A stretch of DNA of 64,000 nucleotides from positions 1 to 64,000 of the forward strand of contig JAKRSD010000019.1 in the NCBI GenBank assembly GCA_022402535.1. The letters run 5' to 3'. Position 1 is the first letter of the stretch; each line of letters begins with the position of its first letter. Made by a program: the position numbers and the translations under genes. The notes beneath the pieces are model-generated. The model saw only the letters and a program-made list of their open reading frames with translations. It was not told the DNA's origin and ran no database searches. Below are positions 43,841 to 52,225 of this stretch, one piece after another. The DNA comes from Flavobacteriales bacterium (GTDB lineage Bacteria; Bacteroidota; Bacteroidia; CAIKAF01).

Positions 43841-44241
43841 TGAAAAAAGATATAGAATTTCACGAAGTGAAAAACGTGGCCGTAGCCGTGGTGCGCGAAG
43901 GAGGCGAAGATTCTGAAGATTGGACCGTGTATCTTGTGAACCTGAATGATTTTCCGCTTACGGGCGTGTTCATCACCAGCAAAGGCTACGGATCTGTAAA
44001 TAATGAAGAACGTAAAACCTCAGAACTCCGTTGGTTTTTTGAGCTGGTTCCGCCTTCAGGGGTTGTAAAAGTAGAGGCCATAGTGGAAGATGTGTTTGCC
44101 CTGCACAACGAATATTGGGTAAGTTATTATGTAGGCCGCGAGATATACGATAAACGGTTTGTATTTCTGGCTGAAAGCATCAAGCCCGAAAACTTTACCA
44201 CCATCCCCGTAATCAACGAAAAAGGGGTGATGATTAAGTAA
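43840..44241 (+). CDS. Uncharacterised 133-residue protein
   Basis: A small soluble beta-rich protein (EFHEVKNVAVAVVREGGEDS, WTVYLVNLNDFPLTGVFITS, LRWFFELVPPSGVVKVEAIV, YWVSYYVGREIYDKRFVFLA). There is no signal peptide or known motif. It overlaps the coiled-coil gene by one base and is therefore translated from the same message. Its sequence looks like a conserved Bacteroidota protein of unknown function. Confidence 0.75.
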   Translation: MKKDIEFHEVKNVAVAVVREGGEDSEDWTVYLVNLNDFPLTGVFITSKGYGSVNNEERKTSELRWFFELVPPSGVVKVEAIVEDVFALHNEYWVSYYVGREIYDKRFVFLAESIKPENFTTIPVINEKGVMIK

Positions 44242-44332
44242 ATTTACTTTACTGTTTAAAAACAGAATCAAGAACCAAGAATCAAGACTGCGTGACTATG
44301 CCTAAATTTGGTTGACAGATAACCGATAACCA

Positions 44333-44395
44333 TTAACAACCGAACATGGAACAGTCAAACAACCGAACATTCAAACAACCGAACAATTAAACAAT
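44333..44395 (+). repeat. Three imperfect copies of an AACAACCGAACA repeat
   Basis: The core AACAACCGAACA occurs at about 44335, 44358 and 44374, followed by a decayed copy AAACAATC. It lies between convergent genes and is not coding. Confidence 0.7.
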
Positions 44396-44405
44396 CAGAA
44401 TTATC

Positions 44406-46973
44406 CTATTCTCCTGAGTCTAAATCAATCACATTATTGAATACCCGGAAATCAACCCGGCGGTTTTTCTGACGTCCTTCCGGGTTATCGCTTCCATCCT
44501 CATTTTTATTGGGAGCCGCCGGTTTACTGAAACTGTAATTACTGTATGTAATCCGGTTTTTAGAAACACCGTTGGCAATTAACCAATTATAGGCCTGTTT
44601 GGCTCGATTGAGTGACAGGGTAAGGTTGTATTCGTACGAACCTCTTGAATCGGTGTGTCCGCTGATTTCTACTTTGGCATCGGGATATTGTCCCATGATT
44701 TTCACAATATTATTCAAATCGGTTAGCGATTCATTGCGGATGTTGAATTTGTCAAAATCAAAGTAAATACTGCGGATAGCCAATACATTTTCTTCGCTTT
44801 TTTCTACGTAAAAGTTTTTCTCTACTTTTTCGGTTTTGGCAGGCACTTTTATTACCACCCGCTCATTAATGTCGGCATATCCCTCAGATTCTACAGTGAA
44901 ATTATACACCGTATTGGTTTTAATTTTGGTGCTGTATTTCTGTGTAGGCGAAGTGCTCAGCGTACTCAGCACTTTATTGTTTTGGTCTTTGATGATGATT
45001 TTGCCCGATTTTCTTTCATCATTGATTTTTTCAATAATGCTTCCTTCCAGCGTAATTTCTCTTACAATAGCCTTATCGCCTGTTTTGAGCAGGTAAAAGT
45101 CTTTTTCGAGCGTGTTTCCTTTAACGCCGGCTTCATTCAGCGAAATAATATCTTCATAAGACTGATAACCGTTTGATGTAACTCGCACTTTGTAAACCCC
45201 CATACGGTCCAGTTTACTTTCATATCCGTTATCGCCGGATTTGGCTGTAATTTTACTATCGCCCATTACCGTTTCAAATACAATATCGGCCGGAATTACC
45301 TGCTCAGTATTTTCATCATAGACTTTACCTTTCAATACTAAGAATTTAAGAGGTTTCAGGTAAAAGTCTTTTTTAATGGTGAAACTATCCGGATGTTCCA
45401 TTTCGGCGGTGAAGAACTCGGTAAAGCTCTCATATCCTTCGGCACTCACTTCTGCTTTGTATGATTCCGTTGCCATTACGGTGCCTTTGTAACTCCCTTT
45501 TGAGGGATATTCTAGGTCGATGTTGGTTTTATTCTTGGCAATGGAAATGGCAGGCTCTGTGATGATTTCTTTTGTGTCGGCATCGTACACGGTTCCGGAA
45601 ATCATAAGTTTAAGATCCTTCAGAAATAACATGGTGTAGATATCTTTTTCGCCGAATCCGCCTCTGCGGTTCGAGTCGAAATAAGCTCTCACCCCTCCGG
45701 GCATTACCACAAAAAATACGTCATCGGCCGGTGTGTTGATGGGGTAACCCAGATTAACGGCAGGCCCGGGAACACCGTTTACGATTTCAGAACGGAAAAT
45801 GTCATATCCTCCCATGGAGTTATGTCCTTTGGAACTGAAATATAAATACTGACCTACGTTGTCAATAAATACGCCATCTTCATCAAAATCGGTATTTACA
45901 TTTTCGGTAAGCCGTTCGGGCGAACCCCATTTTTCGGTTTCCGAATCGTAATTCACCTTAAAGATATCTAGTCCTTTGGCCCCGATTTCGGGATTATTTG
46001 AGGTGAAATAAAGTGTTTTTCCGTCGGGCGAATAAGACGCATGACTTTCACGATATTTAGAGTTAACACCGGCAAGCGATTTAGGCAGCGACCAGGAACC
46101 GTCATCGCCCTGTTTGGATTCAAAAAGATCTCCTTCATTACGATAGCGGTAAATAATCATTCTTTTTCCGTCGGCAGTAATCGCAACGGTTCCTTCATGG
46201 TCTTTCGAGTTTATAAGGCCTTTCACTTGTTTTGCGGACGACCAGCGTCCGTCTTCTCCTTTTTGGGAATGATAAATGTCTTCAAAATAGAAAACATCAC
46301 CCACCGGAATGCCGCCACCCGTGGTGTTTGGACGACGGGACGTGTAATAAATATTTTTTTCATCGGCGGTTACAATGGCCGAATAGTCAGGATATTTAGA
46401 ATTAACTCCCTTGCCCAGGTTGATGATGATGATCGGAACCGTATCTTTTAAAAGCACTTTACCATTCGCACACATCTGAATTTTACGGGTAGTGGTTTTA
46501 ATATCAAGATCTATCTCCGCCTTTCTTTCGGGTTTGGCTGTAGGCAGCTCGGCTTCTAAAAGTTTGATGTATTCCCGGTATTCGGTTGAAGCTTTATCCC
46601 ACTGCATGTCCAGATGATAGTTTTCGGCCGTAAGAATTTGTCCTTCCTTCTGAAATTTAGGATTCAGTGAAGCAGCTCTTTTAAAATATTCAGCAGCTTC
46701 TCCCTTCAGGTTAAGTGCATTATACACATATCCGATGGTGAAATTCAATTCTGAGTTATTCGGGTTGAATTCCTGGGCTTCCAAAAGATACTTTAATGAA
46801 CGTTCAAAGAAACGGGGACCCGAGGCAAACATATCCTGCCCTTTTTTGAGGCTGGTAAATGCTTTATTAAAACCTTCCGGGTCGTTGGGAAAGTTCTGTT
46901 TTTTGAAGTCCACGTTTTGGGCCGCCAGTGCAAACGGCAAAATGAAGAATAAAACGGTAAGAAGTTTTTTCAT
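44406..46973 (-). CDS. PorE-like OmpA-family protein (TPR, beta-propeller, CRD, OmpA)
   Basis: An 855-residue periplasmic protein with signal peptide (KLLTVLFFILPFALAAQ). TPR helices occupy about 30-130 (LLEAQEFNPNNSELNFTIGY, NLKGEAAEYFKRAASLNP). A PD40/WD40-like propeller lies at about 185-450 (SKYPDYSAIVTADEKNIYYT, SHASYSPDGKTLYFTSNN, YLYFSSKGHNSMGGYDIFRS). Carboxypeptidase-regulatory-like beta domains follow at about 455-735 (MISGTVYDADTKEIITEP, LKGKVYDENTEQVIPADI). The C-terminal OmpA domain is at about 740-850 (IYFDFDKFNIRNES, VEISGHTDSRGSYEYNLTL, RQKNRRVDFRV). This order is that of PorE, a T9SS component that binds peptidoglycan, and of related P60-like proteins. No other T9SS machinery gene is near, so assignment to the secretion system itself is uncertain. 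Confidence 0.85.
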   Translation of the reverse strand: MKKLLTVLFFILPFALAAQNVDFKKQNFPNDPEGFNKAFTSLKKGQDMFASGPRFFERSLKYLLEAQEFNPNNSELNFTIGYVYNALNLKGEAAEYFKRAASLNPKFQKEGQILTAENYHLDMQWDKASTEYREYIKLLEAELPTAKPERKAEIDLDIKTTTRKIQMCANGKVLLKDTVPIIIINLGKGVNSKYPDYSAIVTADEKNIYYTSRRPNTTGGGIPVGDVFYFEDIYHSQKGEDGRWSSAKQVKGLINSKDHEGTVAITADGKRMIIYRYRNEGDLFESKQGDDGSWSLPKSLAGVNSKYRESHASYSPDGKTLYFTSNNPEIGAKGLDIFKVNYDSETEKWGSPERLTENVNTDFDEDGVFIDNVGQYLYFSSKGHNSMGGYDIFRSEIVNGVPGPAVNLGYPINTPADDVFFVVMPGGVRAYFDSNRRGGFGEKDIYTMLFLKDLKLMISGTVYDADTKEIITEPAISIAKNKTNIDLEYPSKGSYKGTVMATESYKAEVSAEGYESFTEFFTAEMEHPDSFTIKKDFYLKPLKFLVLKGKVYDENTEQVIPADIVFETVMGDSKITAKSGDNGYESKLDRMGVYKVRVTSNGYQSYEDIISLNEAGVKGNTLEKDFYLLKTGDKAIVREITLEGSIIEKINDERKSGKIIIKDQNNKVLSTLSTSPTQKYSTKIKTNTVYNFTVESEGYADINERVVIKVPAKTEKVEKNFYVEKSEENVLAIRSIYFDFDKFNIRNESLTDLNNIVKIMGQYPDAKVEISGHTDSRGSYEYNLTLSLNRAKQAYNWLIANGVSKNRITYSNYSFSKPAAPNKNEDGSDNPEGRQKNRRVDFRVFNNVIDLDSGE

Positions 46974-47005
46974 CTGAACTGAGTTATATCAAAGGTGCTA
47001 AGGAA

Positions 47006-47037
47006 CAAATGTGTGAAAAAAAAAGCCAATTGCCAAA
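47006..47037 (-). promoter_or_regulatory. Probable promoter of the PorE-like gene: TTTTG-N20-CACATTTG
   Basis: On the minus strand CACATTTG (plus 47006-47013) differs from TAnnTTTG in one base and has a TTTTG 20 bases upstream (plus 47034-47037 region). Confidence 0.45.
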
Positions 47038-47052
47038 ACGCAAGCTTTCAGG

Positions 47053-48246
47053 TTATTTCATTTGAATGCAATTTAAAATTTCCACAATGGTTTTTGCGGC
47101 TTTTTTAGCTTGTTTTTCGTTGATTATCAAAGGGGGAGCAAGGCGCAAGGATTTGTCATTAAAGAGAAACCAATCGGTTACCAATCCTTTCTTCAGGCAT
47201 TGACTTATCACTTCAAAATTCAGGGCTGCGTTTTCAAACTCTACAGAAAGCAACAGGCCTTTTCCGTTTACTTTTTTAATGAGCGGATGTTTCAGATTTT
47301 CCCTGAAAACCTGTTCCATATGTTGGGCGTTTTCCCAAAGTTTTTCTTGTAGAATGGTTTTAAGGGTTGCCAGCGTTGCTGCGGCAGAAACAGGATGCCC
47401 GCCGAATGTGGTGATATGCCCCAACACCGGATTGTGCGAAAAAGCTTTCATGTTTTCGGCAGAAGATATCATGACGCCGATGGGCATTCCGCCGCCCAGG
47501 CCTTTGGCTAGCACCAGAATGTCGGGAACAACGCCAAAAGATTCGAACGCGAACAGGGTGCCCGTGCGTCCCATGCCGGCCTGAATTTCATCCAAAACCA
47601 GCAAAGTGCCCGTTTCATTACATTTTTTGCGGAGTGCTTTGAGCCAGTTTGCCTCCGGAACCAAAGCCCCGGCTTCTCCCTGTATCGTTTCGCAGAATAC
47701 GGCTGCCGTATTTCGGGTGATTTGATTTAAATCTTCTTCGTGATTGAAACGGATATGCGATATCCCGGGCAAAAGGGGTCTGTATGCATCGCGGAAATAG
47801 GGATTCCCCATCAGGCTCAGTGCTCCCTGTGTGCTTCCATGATAAGCGTTTTCCATAGCCACGAATTCGTAACGCCCGGTTACTCTTTTCGCCAGTTTCA
47901 TGGCGGCTTCAATCGCCTCACTGCCCGAATTGGTAAAATACACCGAATGTAAGTTTTGGGGTAGTATATCGGCAAGCAGTTTGGCTGTTTTTACCTGCGG
48001 ATGCTGCACATATTCCCCATACACCATCAGATGCATATAGGTGCGGGCTTGTTTCTGCACGGCTCTAACCACTTTGGGATGCGCATGCCCCAATGCACTT
48101 ACAGAAATGCCTGAAATCAAATCCATGTATTTCTTTTTATGCACATCGGTCATATACAGCCCCCTGGCTTTAATAATTTCCAGACCCATGGGCGCCGGGC
48201 TGGTTTGTGCACAATTTTCCAGAAAGAGTTTACGATGCGAATACAT
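47053..48246 (-). CDS. Class III PLP-dependent aminotransferase
   Basis: A 397-residue enzyme from ATG 48246; an in-frame extension upstream lacks conservation. Class III features are YMDLISGISVSALGHAHPKV, SVYFTNSGSEAIEAAMKLAK (PLP phosphate), YHGSTQGALSLMGNPYFRDA, ETIQGEAGALVPEANWL, LLVLDEIQAGMGRTG (Asp to pyridine N) and VLAKGLGGGMPIGVMIS (Schiff-base Lys). The nearest functional group is acetylornithine/ornithine/4-aminobutyrate aminotransferases; the exact substrate is not decidable. No arginine-biosynthesis genes are adjacent. It diverges from ppk1. Confidence 0.93.
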   Translation of the reverse strand: MYSHRKLFLENCAQTSPAPMGLEIIKARGLYMTDVHKKKYMDLISGISVSALGHAHPKVVRAVQKQARTYMHLMVYGEYVQHPQVKTAKLLADILPQNLHSVYFTNSGSEAIEAAMKLAKRVTGRYEFVAMENAYHGSTQGALSLMGNPYFRDAYRPLLPGISHIRFNHEEDLNQITRNTAAVFCETIQGEAGALVPEANWLKALRKKCNETGTLLVLDEIQAGMGRTGTLFAFESFGVVPDILVLAKGLGGGMPIGVMISSAENMKAFSHNPVLGHITTFGGHPVSAAATLATLKTILQEKLWENAQHMEQVFRENLKHPLIKKVNGKGLLLSVEFENAALNFEVISQCLKKGLVTDWFLFNDKSLRLAPPLIINEKQAKKAAKTIVEILNCIQMK

Positions 48247-48334
48247 GCCGTTTATTTGAATACAAATTTGCAGATGCTTATTGGTATAGCCAATTTTATT
48301 CTTGCCGCCGCGCAATATTATTTTTTTCGTAAGA

Positions 48335-48366
48335 TTGGTATTTTCATGGGCACTCCAATACCTTTG
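48335..48366 (+). promoter_or_regulatory. Promoter of ppk1: TTG-N21-TACCTTTG
   Basis: The -33 TTG at 48335-48337 and -7 TACCTTTG at 48359-48366 are 21 bases apart. The predicted start near 48371 gives a leader of about 50 bases. Confidence 0.7.
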
Positions 48367-48423
48367 AGCCCGATTACCTTTTAATTCAGACTACATTTCA
48401 TTTCGTTTTTGATTGTTGAAAAT

Positions 48424-50493
48424 ATGCAATTAACACCCCCTTTATACAGCAATAATTTAAGTTGGCTTTCCTTTAATTTCAGAGTTTTACAGGAAGCGGC
48501 AGATGCCAAAACACCCTTGTTGGAGCGCTTGAAATTTCTGGCCATTTATTCTCAGAATTTAGATGAGTTTTTCAGGGTGAAAGTAGCGGCTATTCGTTCT
48601 CTTTCGGAGTCTAAAACAAACGGAAAACTCGATTTTGATCCCGAAGAACTGCTTTCCAAAATCATTGAAGAAGTAAGCCGGCAACAGGATATTTTTGGAC
48701 AGACATACCGCAACGAAATCTTGCCCGGGCTAAGGAAAAACAACGTTTTTCTACTCAGTGAAGATGAGCTGAAGAATGAGTATAAGGAGTTCGTTACGGA
48801 TTATTATGAAAAGAAGATAGAACCCATTTTAAACGTTTCAAAACTCACGTTTTACAATAAACCCGTTTTTCTGGAAAACCGTAAGGGGTATTTGATTTTT
48901 AAAGGCAAAAAGAATCCGTTGAAAGAAACCTTAGTGGTGGAGATTCCCACATCACTTACCGGCCGCTTTGTAAAGCTCCCTTCAGAAAAAGGGGTGGTGA
49001 AAGTGTGTTTTGTGGATGATATCATCCGCATCTGTTTCTCCAAAAAAAACAAAGCAGTCGTGCAGGAGACAGGGTATGCCGTGAAGCTTTCTAGAGATGC
49101 CGAATTAAATATTGAAGATGAATTTTCGGGAAGCCTCATAAAAAAAATCCGAAGAAGTCTGAAAAATAGAAAAGATGGGGTGCCTGCCCGTTTTCTTTAC
49201 GATGACAGAATGCCCAAAACGCTTCTGTCGCTTTTGAAAAAAGTGTGGGAATTTAAATCGAACGACTGTGTGGCGGGAGCCCGGTATCACAATTTCAATG
49301 ATTTTTTTGAGTTCATTTCTTTGGTAAACCGTCCCGATTTGCTTTTAGAGCCTTTACCCAAAATTCCGGTGTTAAAACTTGATGGCCAAAGTTCTTATTT
49401 CAAAGTGCTAAACGAAACGGATATCCTGCTCCATTTCCCATATCATTCCTACGAATACTTTTTGAAGTTTTTGGAAAAAGCGGCTGATGATGATTCGGTC
49501 ACAGAAATTAAAATGACATTGTACCGGGTAGCCAAGGAAAGTCGGGTGTGCAGAGCATTAATCAAAGCGGCTCGTTCCGGCAAAAAAGTGACGGCCTTTT
49601 TTGAAGTAAAAGCCCGTTTCGACGAAGAGTCGAATTTATTTTGGGCCGAAGAACTTCAAAAATCAGGCTGTAAGATATTATACAGTTTCCCGGGTTTGAA
49701 AGTGCACGCTAAACTCTGTCTGATTACCCGCCGGAAGAATAATCAGCTGAAGCGGTATGCCTATCTTTCTACCGGAAATTTCAATGAAAATACGGCCAAT
49801 GTGTACACCGATTTCGGCCTGCTCACTTCGTCCAAGTCGCTAACCTTTGAAGCCGAACAGATTTTCTCCATGCTTACCGATATGCGTAAACGCTATGAGT
49901 TTAAGCATTTTCAGGTGGCCCCCGACCGTTTGCGTTCGGATATTTATCAGTTAATCGATAAAGAAATCATCAATCACCTTTCCGGGAAAAAATCGGGAAT
50001 CATACTTAAAATGAATGGATTGGATGATGCTGAAATGATAGCCAAACTCTATGAAGCTTCTTCTTATGGGGTGCCCGTTCGGATTATTAACAGGGGAATC
50101 TGCCGTTTGATTCCGGGCAAAAAAGGACTCAGCGAAAACATAAAAATTACCAGTATCGTCGATCGCTTTTTAGAACATCACCGTCTCTATTGGTTTATCA
50201 GCAACGACGAGAACAAAATTTACCTTTCTTCGGCCGATTTTATGAACCGCAACCTGAGCCGTAGAATAGAAGTATCTTATCCGGTAAACGAACCCCGTTA
50301 TAAAAAGAGGCTGATGGATTTTATGAACTTTTATATGGCAGATAACACCAAATCGCGCCTTATTGATGAGTTTCATAAGAATGAATTTGTAAAGCCCAAA
50401 AAGGGTGAACCCCGATTGAATGCGCAAACCGCCGTGTGGCAGTATTATAAAGACAGGGTAGATTTTCCGGAGAAATACTTGAATGAACTCTGA
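48424..50493 (+). CDS. ppk1: Polyphosphate kinase 1
   Basis: A 689-residue enzyme from ATG 48424 (TTG 48409 is an unlikely alternative). It makes inorganic polyphosphate from ATP at the membrane. The N-terminal domain is NNLSWLSFNFRVLQEAADA and FLAIYSQNLDEFFRVKVAAI. The catalytic domains show TEIKMTLYRVAKESRVCRAL, ARFDEESNLFWAEELQKSG, the phospho-histidine His428 in PGLKVHAKLCLITR, YLSTGNFNENTANVYTDFGL, and the second catalytic block RIINRGICRLIPGKKGLSE with RFLEHHRLYWF. It converges on engB with only four bases between stops. Confidence 0.96.
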   Translation: MQLTPPLYSNNLSWLSFNFRVLQEAADAKTPLLERLKFLAIYSQNLDEFFRVKVAAIRSLSESKTNGKLDFDPEELLSKIIEEVSRQQDIFGQTYRNEILPGLRKNNVFLLSEDELKNEYKEFVTDYYEKKIEPILNVSKLTFYNKPVFLENRKGYLIFKGKKNPLKETLVVEIPTSLTGRFVKLPSEKGVVKVCFVDDIIRICFSKKNKAVVQETGYAVKLSRDAELNIEDEFSGSLIKKIRRSLKNRKDGVPARFLYDDRMPKTLLSLLKKVWEFKSNDCVAGARYHNFNDFFEFISLVNRPDLLLEPLPKIPVLKLDGQSSYFKVLNETDILLHFPYHSYEYFLKFLEKAADDDSVTEIKMTLYRVAKESRVCRALIKAARSGKKVTAFFEVKARFDEESNLFWAEELQKSGCKILYSFPGLKVHAKLCLITRRKNNQLKRYAYLSTGNFNENTANVYTDFGLLTSSKSLTFEAEQIFSMLTDMRKRYEFKHFQVAPDRLRSDIYQLIDKEIINHLSGKKSGIILKMNGLDDAEMIAKLYEASSYGVPVRIINRGICRLIPGKKGLSENIKITSIVDRFLEHHRLYWFISNDENKIYLSSADFMNRNLSRRIEVSYPVNEPRYKKRLMDFMNFYMADNTKSRLIDEFHKNEFVKPKKGEPRLNAQTAVWQYYKDRVDFPEKYLNEL

Positions 50494-50497
50494 GAGG

Positions 50498-51097
50498 CTA
50501 TACAAATTTTGTATTGCAGTCTTCAATAAATTGCAATAACTCTTCTTTGCCCATGCCTGTTTCAGAGGAAGTAAGAAAACGTTGAGGAAGTACTTCCCAG
50601 GTTTTAAGCAGCTCTTTTTCTATTTGGGCAATATTCTGCTGAATTTTTGTTTTACCCAGTTTATCGGCTTTGGTATATACAATACAGAACGGAATCTGAT
50701 GTTCCCCGAGCCAGTCTATGAATTCCCCATCAATTAATTGCAGCGGAAGCCTTGAGTCAATCAATACAAACAGACACATCAGATTTTCTCTTTTCAGAAT
50801 ATACTCTTCAATAAATGAAGCCCATTTTCTTCGGTCCGTTTTTGCTTTTTTGGCAAACCCATAACCGGGTAAGTCAACCAGATACCATTCCTGGTTTACG
50901 ATGAAGTGGTTAATGAGCTGCGTTTTTCCGGGAGTGGAAGAGGTTTTGGCTAAATTTTTTCGCGAAACCAAGGCATTAATCAGGCTCGATTTACCTACGT
51001 TACTTCTGCCAATGAAAGCATATTCGGCTTTATCGGGTGCCGGACATTTAGCCGGGTCGGTGTTGCTGATGACGAATTCGGCATATTTAATATGCAT
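50498..51097 (-). CDS. engB: Ribosome biogenesis GTPase YihA/EngB
   Basis: A 199-residue GTPase from ATG 51097. All G motifs are present: G1 AFIGRSNVGKSSLINAL, G2 Thr in SSTPGKTQLINHF, G3 LVDLPGYGFAKKAKTD, G4 CIVYTKADKLGKTK and G5 FLTSSETGMGKEEL. It helps assemble the 50S ribosomal subunit and is essential in many bacteria. Upstream in-frame codons overlap the hydrolase gene and are not conserved. It starts 10 bases after the hydrolase stop, so both share a message. Confidence 0.96.
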   Translation of the reverse strand: MHIKYAEFVISNTDPAKCPAPDKAEYAFIGRSNVGKSSLINALVSRKNLAKTSSTPGKTQLINHFIVNQEWYLVDLPGYGFAKKAKTDRRKWASFIEEYILKRENLMCLFVLIDSRLPLQLIDGEFIDWLGEHQIPFCIVYTKADKLGKTKIQQNIAQIEKELLKTWEVLPQRFLTSSETGMGKEELLQFIEDCNTKFV

Positions 51098-51107
51098 GCG
51101 TTTGGTT

Positions 51108-51863
51108 TTAGTGTCTGGAAAGCCAGCTTTCCAAAATAGAATTAAACTCCACACTATGTTCCATCATGGGCGCGTGACCGCACTTATCAATCCAGAACAA
51201 CTCAGAGTTTACGATAAGTTTATGAAAATCTTCCGCCACTTCAGGAGGTGTGATGGTATCATTTTTCCCCCAAATCAGGCAGGTGGGAACATGAATTTTA
51301 TGCAGTTCATCGGCCATATTATGCCTGATGGCAGACTTGGCAATGGCAATAATACGGATCAGTTTGGCCCGGTCGTTAATCATATCAAACACTTCATCTA
51401 CCAGTTCATCGGTGGCAATGGCCGGGTCATAAAAGGTAACTTCCACTTTTTTGCGGATAAACTCTTTATCTTCCCGTTTTGGGTATGAACCGCCGAAGGC
51501 GTTTTCGTATAATCCCGAACTGCCTGTGAGTATGAGATGGCGAAGTTTTTCCTGATGATTAACGGCATAAACCAAACCTACGTGCCCACCGAGCGAATTG
51601 CCCAGCATGGACACCTTATCGTAGCCCTTATGTTTTATAAAATCGCGGATGTATTTATACAATGGTTTAACCCCCGCATCTAAGAGAGGCATATCGAAAA
51701 GCGGCATAATGGGAACAACCACGGTGTGCGTTTTTTTAAAATGGTTGATGACCCCTTCAAAATTACTTAATGCACCCATCAGTCCATGAAGAAGCATTAA
51801 CACAGGCCCTTCACCTTCTTCCACATAGGTAAATTTTTTCTCCTCTTTTATGTTGAAACTCAT
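51108..51863 (-). CDS. Alpha/beta hydrolase
   Basis: A 251-residue soluble hydrolase. The oxyanion strand is PVLMLLHGLMGALSNFEGVI, the nucleophile elbow is VSMLGNSLGGHVGLVYAV, the acid lies in TCLIWGKNDTITPPE and the histidine in WIDKCGHAPMMEHSVEF, forming a complete Ser-Asp-His set. The substrate is unknown. It leads a two-gene unit with engB. Confidence 0.9.
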   Translation of the reverse strand: MSFNIKEEKKFTYVEEGEGPVLMLLHGLMGALSNFEGVINHFKKTHTVVVPIMPLFDMPLLDAGVKPLYKYIRDFIKHKGYDKVSMLGNSLGGHVGLVYAVNHQEKLRHLILTGSSGLYENAFGGSYPKREDKEFIRKKVEVTFYDPAIATDELVDEVFDMINDRAKLIRIIAIAKSAIRHNMADELHKIHVPTCLIWGKNDTITPPEVAEDFHKLIVNSELFWIDKCGHAPMMEHSVEFNSILESWLSRH

Positions 51864-51880
51864 ACCGCTTTATGTCTAAC

Positions 51881-51910
51881 CAAAAGTAGATAAAAATATA
51901 CATTAAACAA
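51881..51910 (-). promoter_or_regulatory. Promoter of the hydrolase-engB unit: TTG-N19-TACTTTTG
   Basis: On the minus strand the TTG (plus 51908-51910) and TACTTTTG (plus 51881-51888) are 19 bases apart, 17 bases upstream of ATG 51863. Confidence 0.75.
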
Positions 51911-52150
51911 TTTGTGCCCCAAGAATTGATGTTGCCGCTCCGCAACTCGCTGTTTATGCACTTTGTAGCGCTATACTTATTTACAAATATTAACAGTCGA
52001 TTTAAGGCATTCTTCAAATCCGGGTTTCCGGGTTGAAATCTCCATCCTTTTGTAAAATTCAGAAAATGAATAAGCTGCAAGATGAATGTCTCGCATTTTT
52101 TACAACGTCTGCACAATAAATGGGGCTGTTTTGACGTAAAGTTTTCAACA

Positions 52151-52190
52151 AAGTGGTAAAAAAGGGTAAATTGTGTCAAATAGTGGTAAA
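52151..52190 (+). promoter_or_regulatory. Putative MraZ operator: four 10-bp direct repeats
   Basis: Four consecutive 10-mers, aagtggtaaa, aaagggtaaa, ttgtgtcaaa and tagtggtaaa, share the pattern nnGkGkyAAA at exact 10-base spacing. Known MraZ sites are short G-rich direct repeats with one helical-turn spacing upstream of mraZ. The array lies 36 bases before the mraZ ATG. Confidence 0.65.
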
Positions 52191-52198
52191 ATTAGTCC

Positions 52199-52206
52199 TA
52201 CTTTTA
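52199..52206 (+). promoter_or_regulatory. -7-like box TACTTTTA of the mraZ (dcw) promoter
   Basis: One mismatch from TAnnTTTG, 20 bases before the mraZ ATG. The nearest TTG (52171) lies inside the repeat array at a 25-base spacing, longer than usual. Confidence 0.45.
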
Positions 52207-52225
52207 CGACGTCAAACCAGAAAAA

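Larger units (their letters stand above)
51864..52225. other. Divergent intergenic region before the dcw cluster
   Basis: It holds the minus-strand hydrolase promoter (51881-51910), a small GTTGC/GCAAC inverted repeat near 51932-51947, a four-unit 10-bp repeat at 52151-52190 and a -7-like box at 52199. Between 51950 and 52140 I see no convincing gene or signal. Confidence 0.6.

Noticed and set aside
51811..52179. 122-codon minus-strand frame in the divergent spacer
   Set aside because: It overlaps the hydrolase start and its promoter, has an odd residue composition and no recognisable domain.
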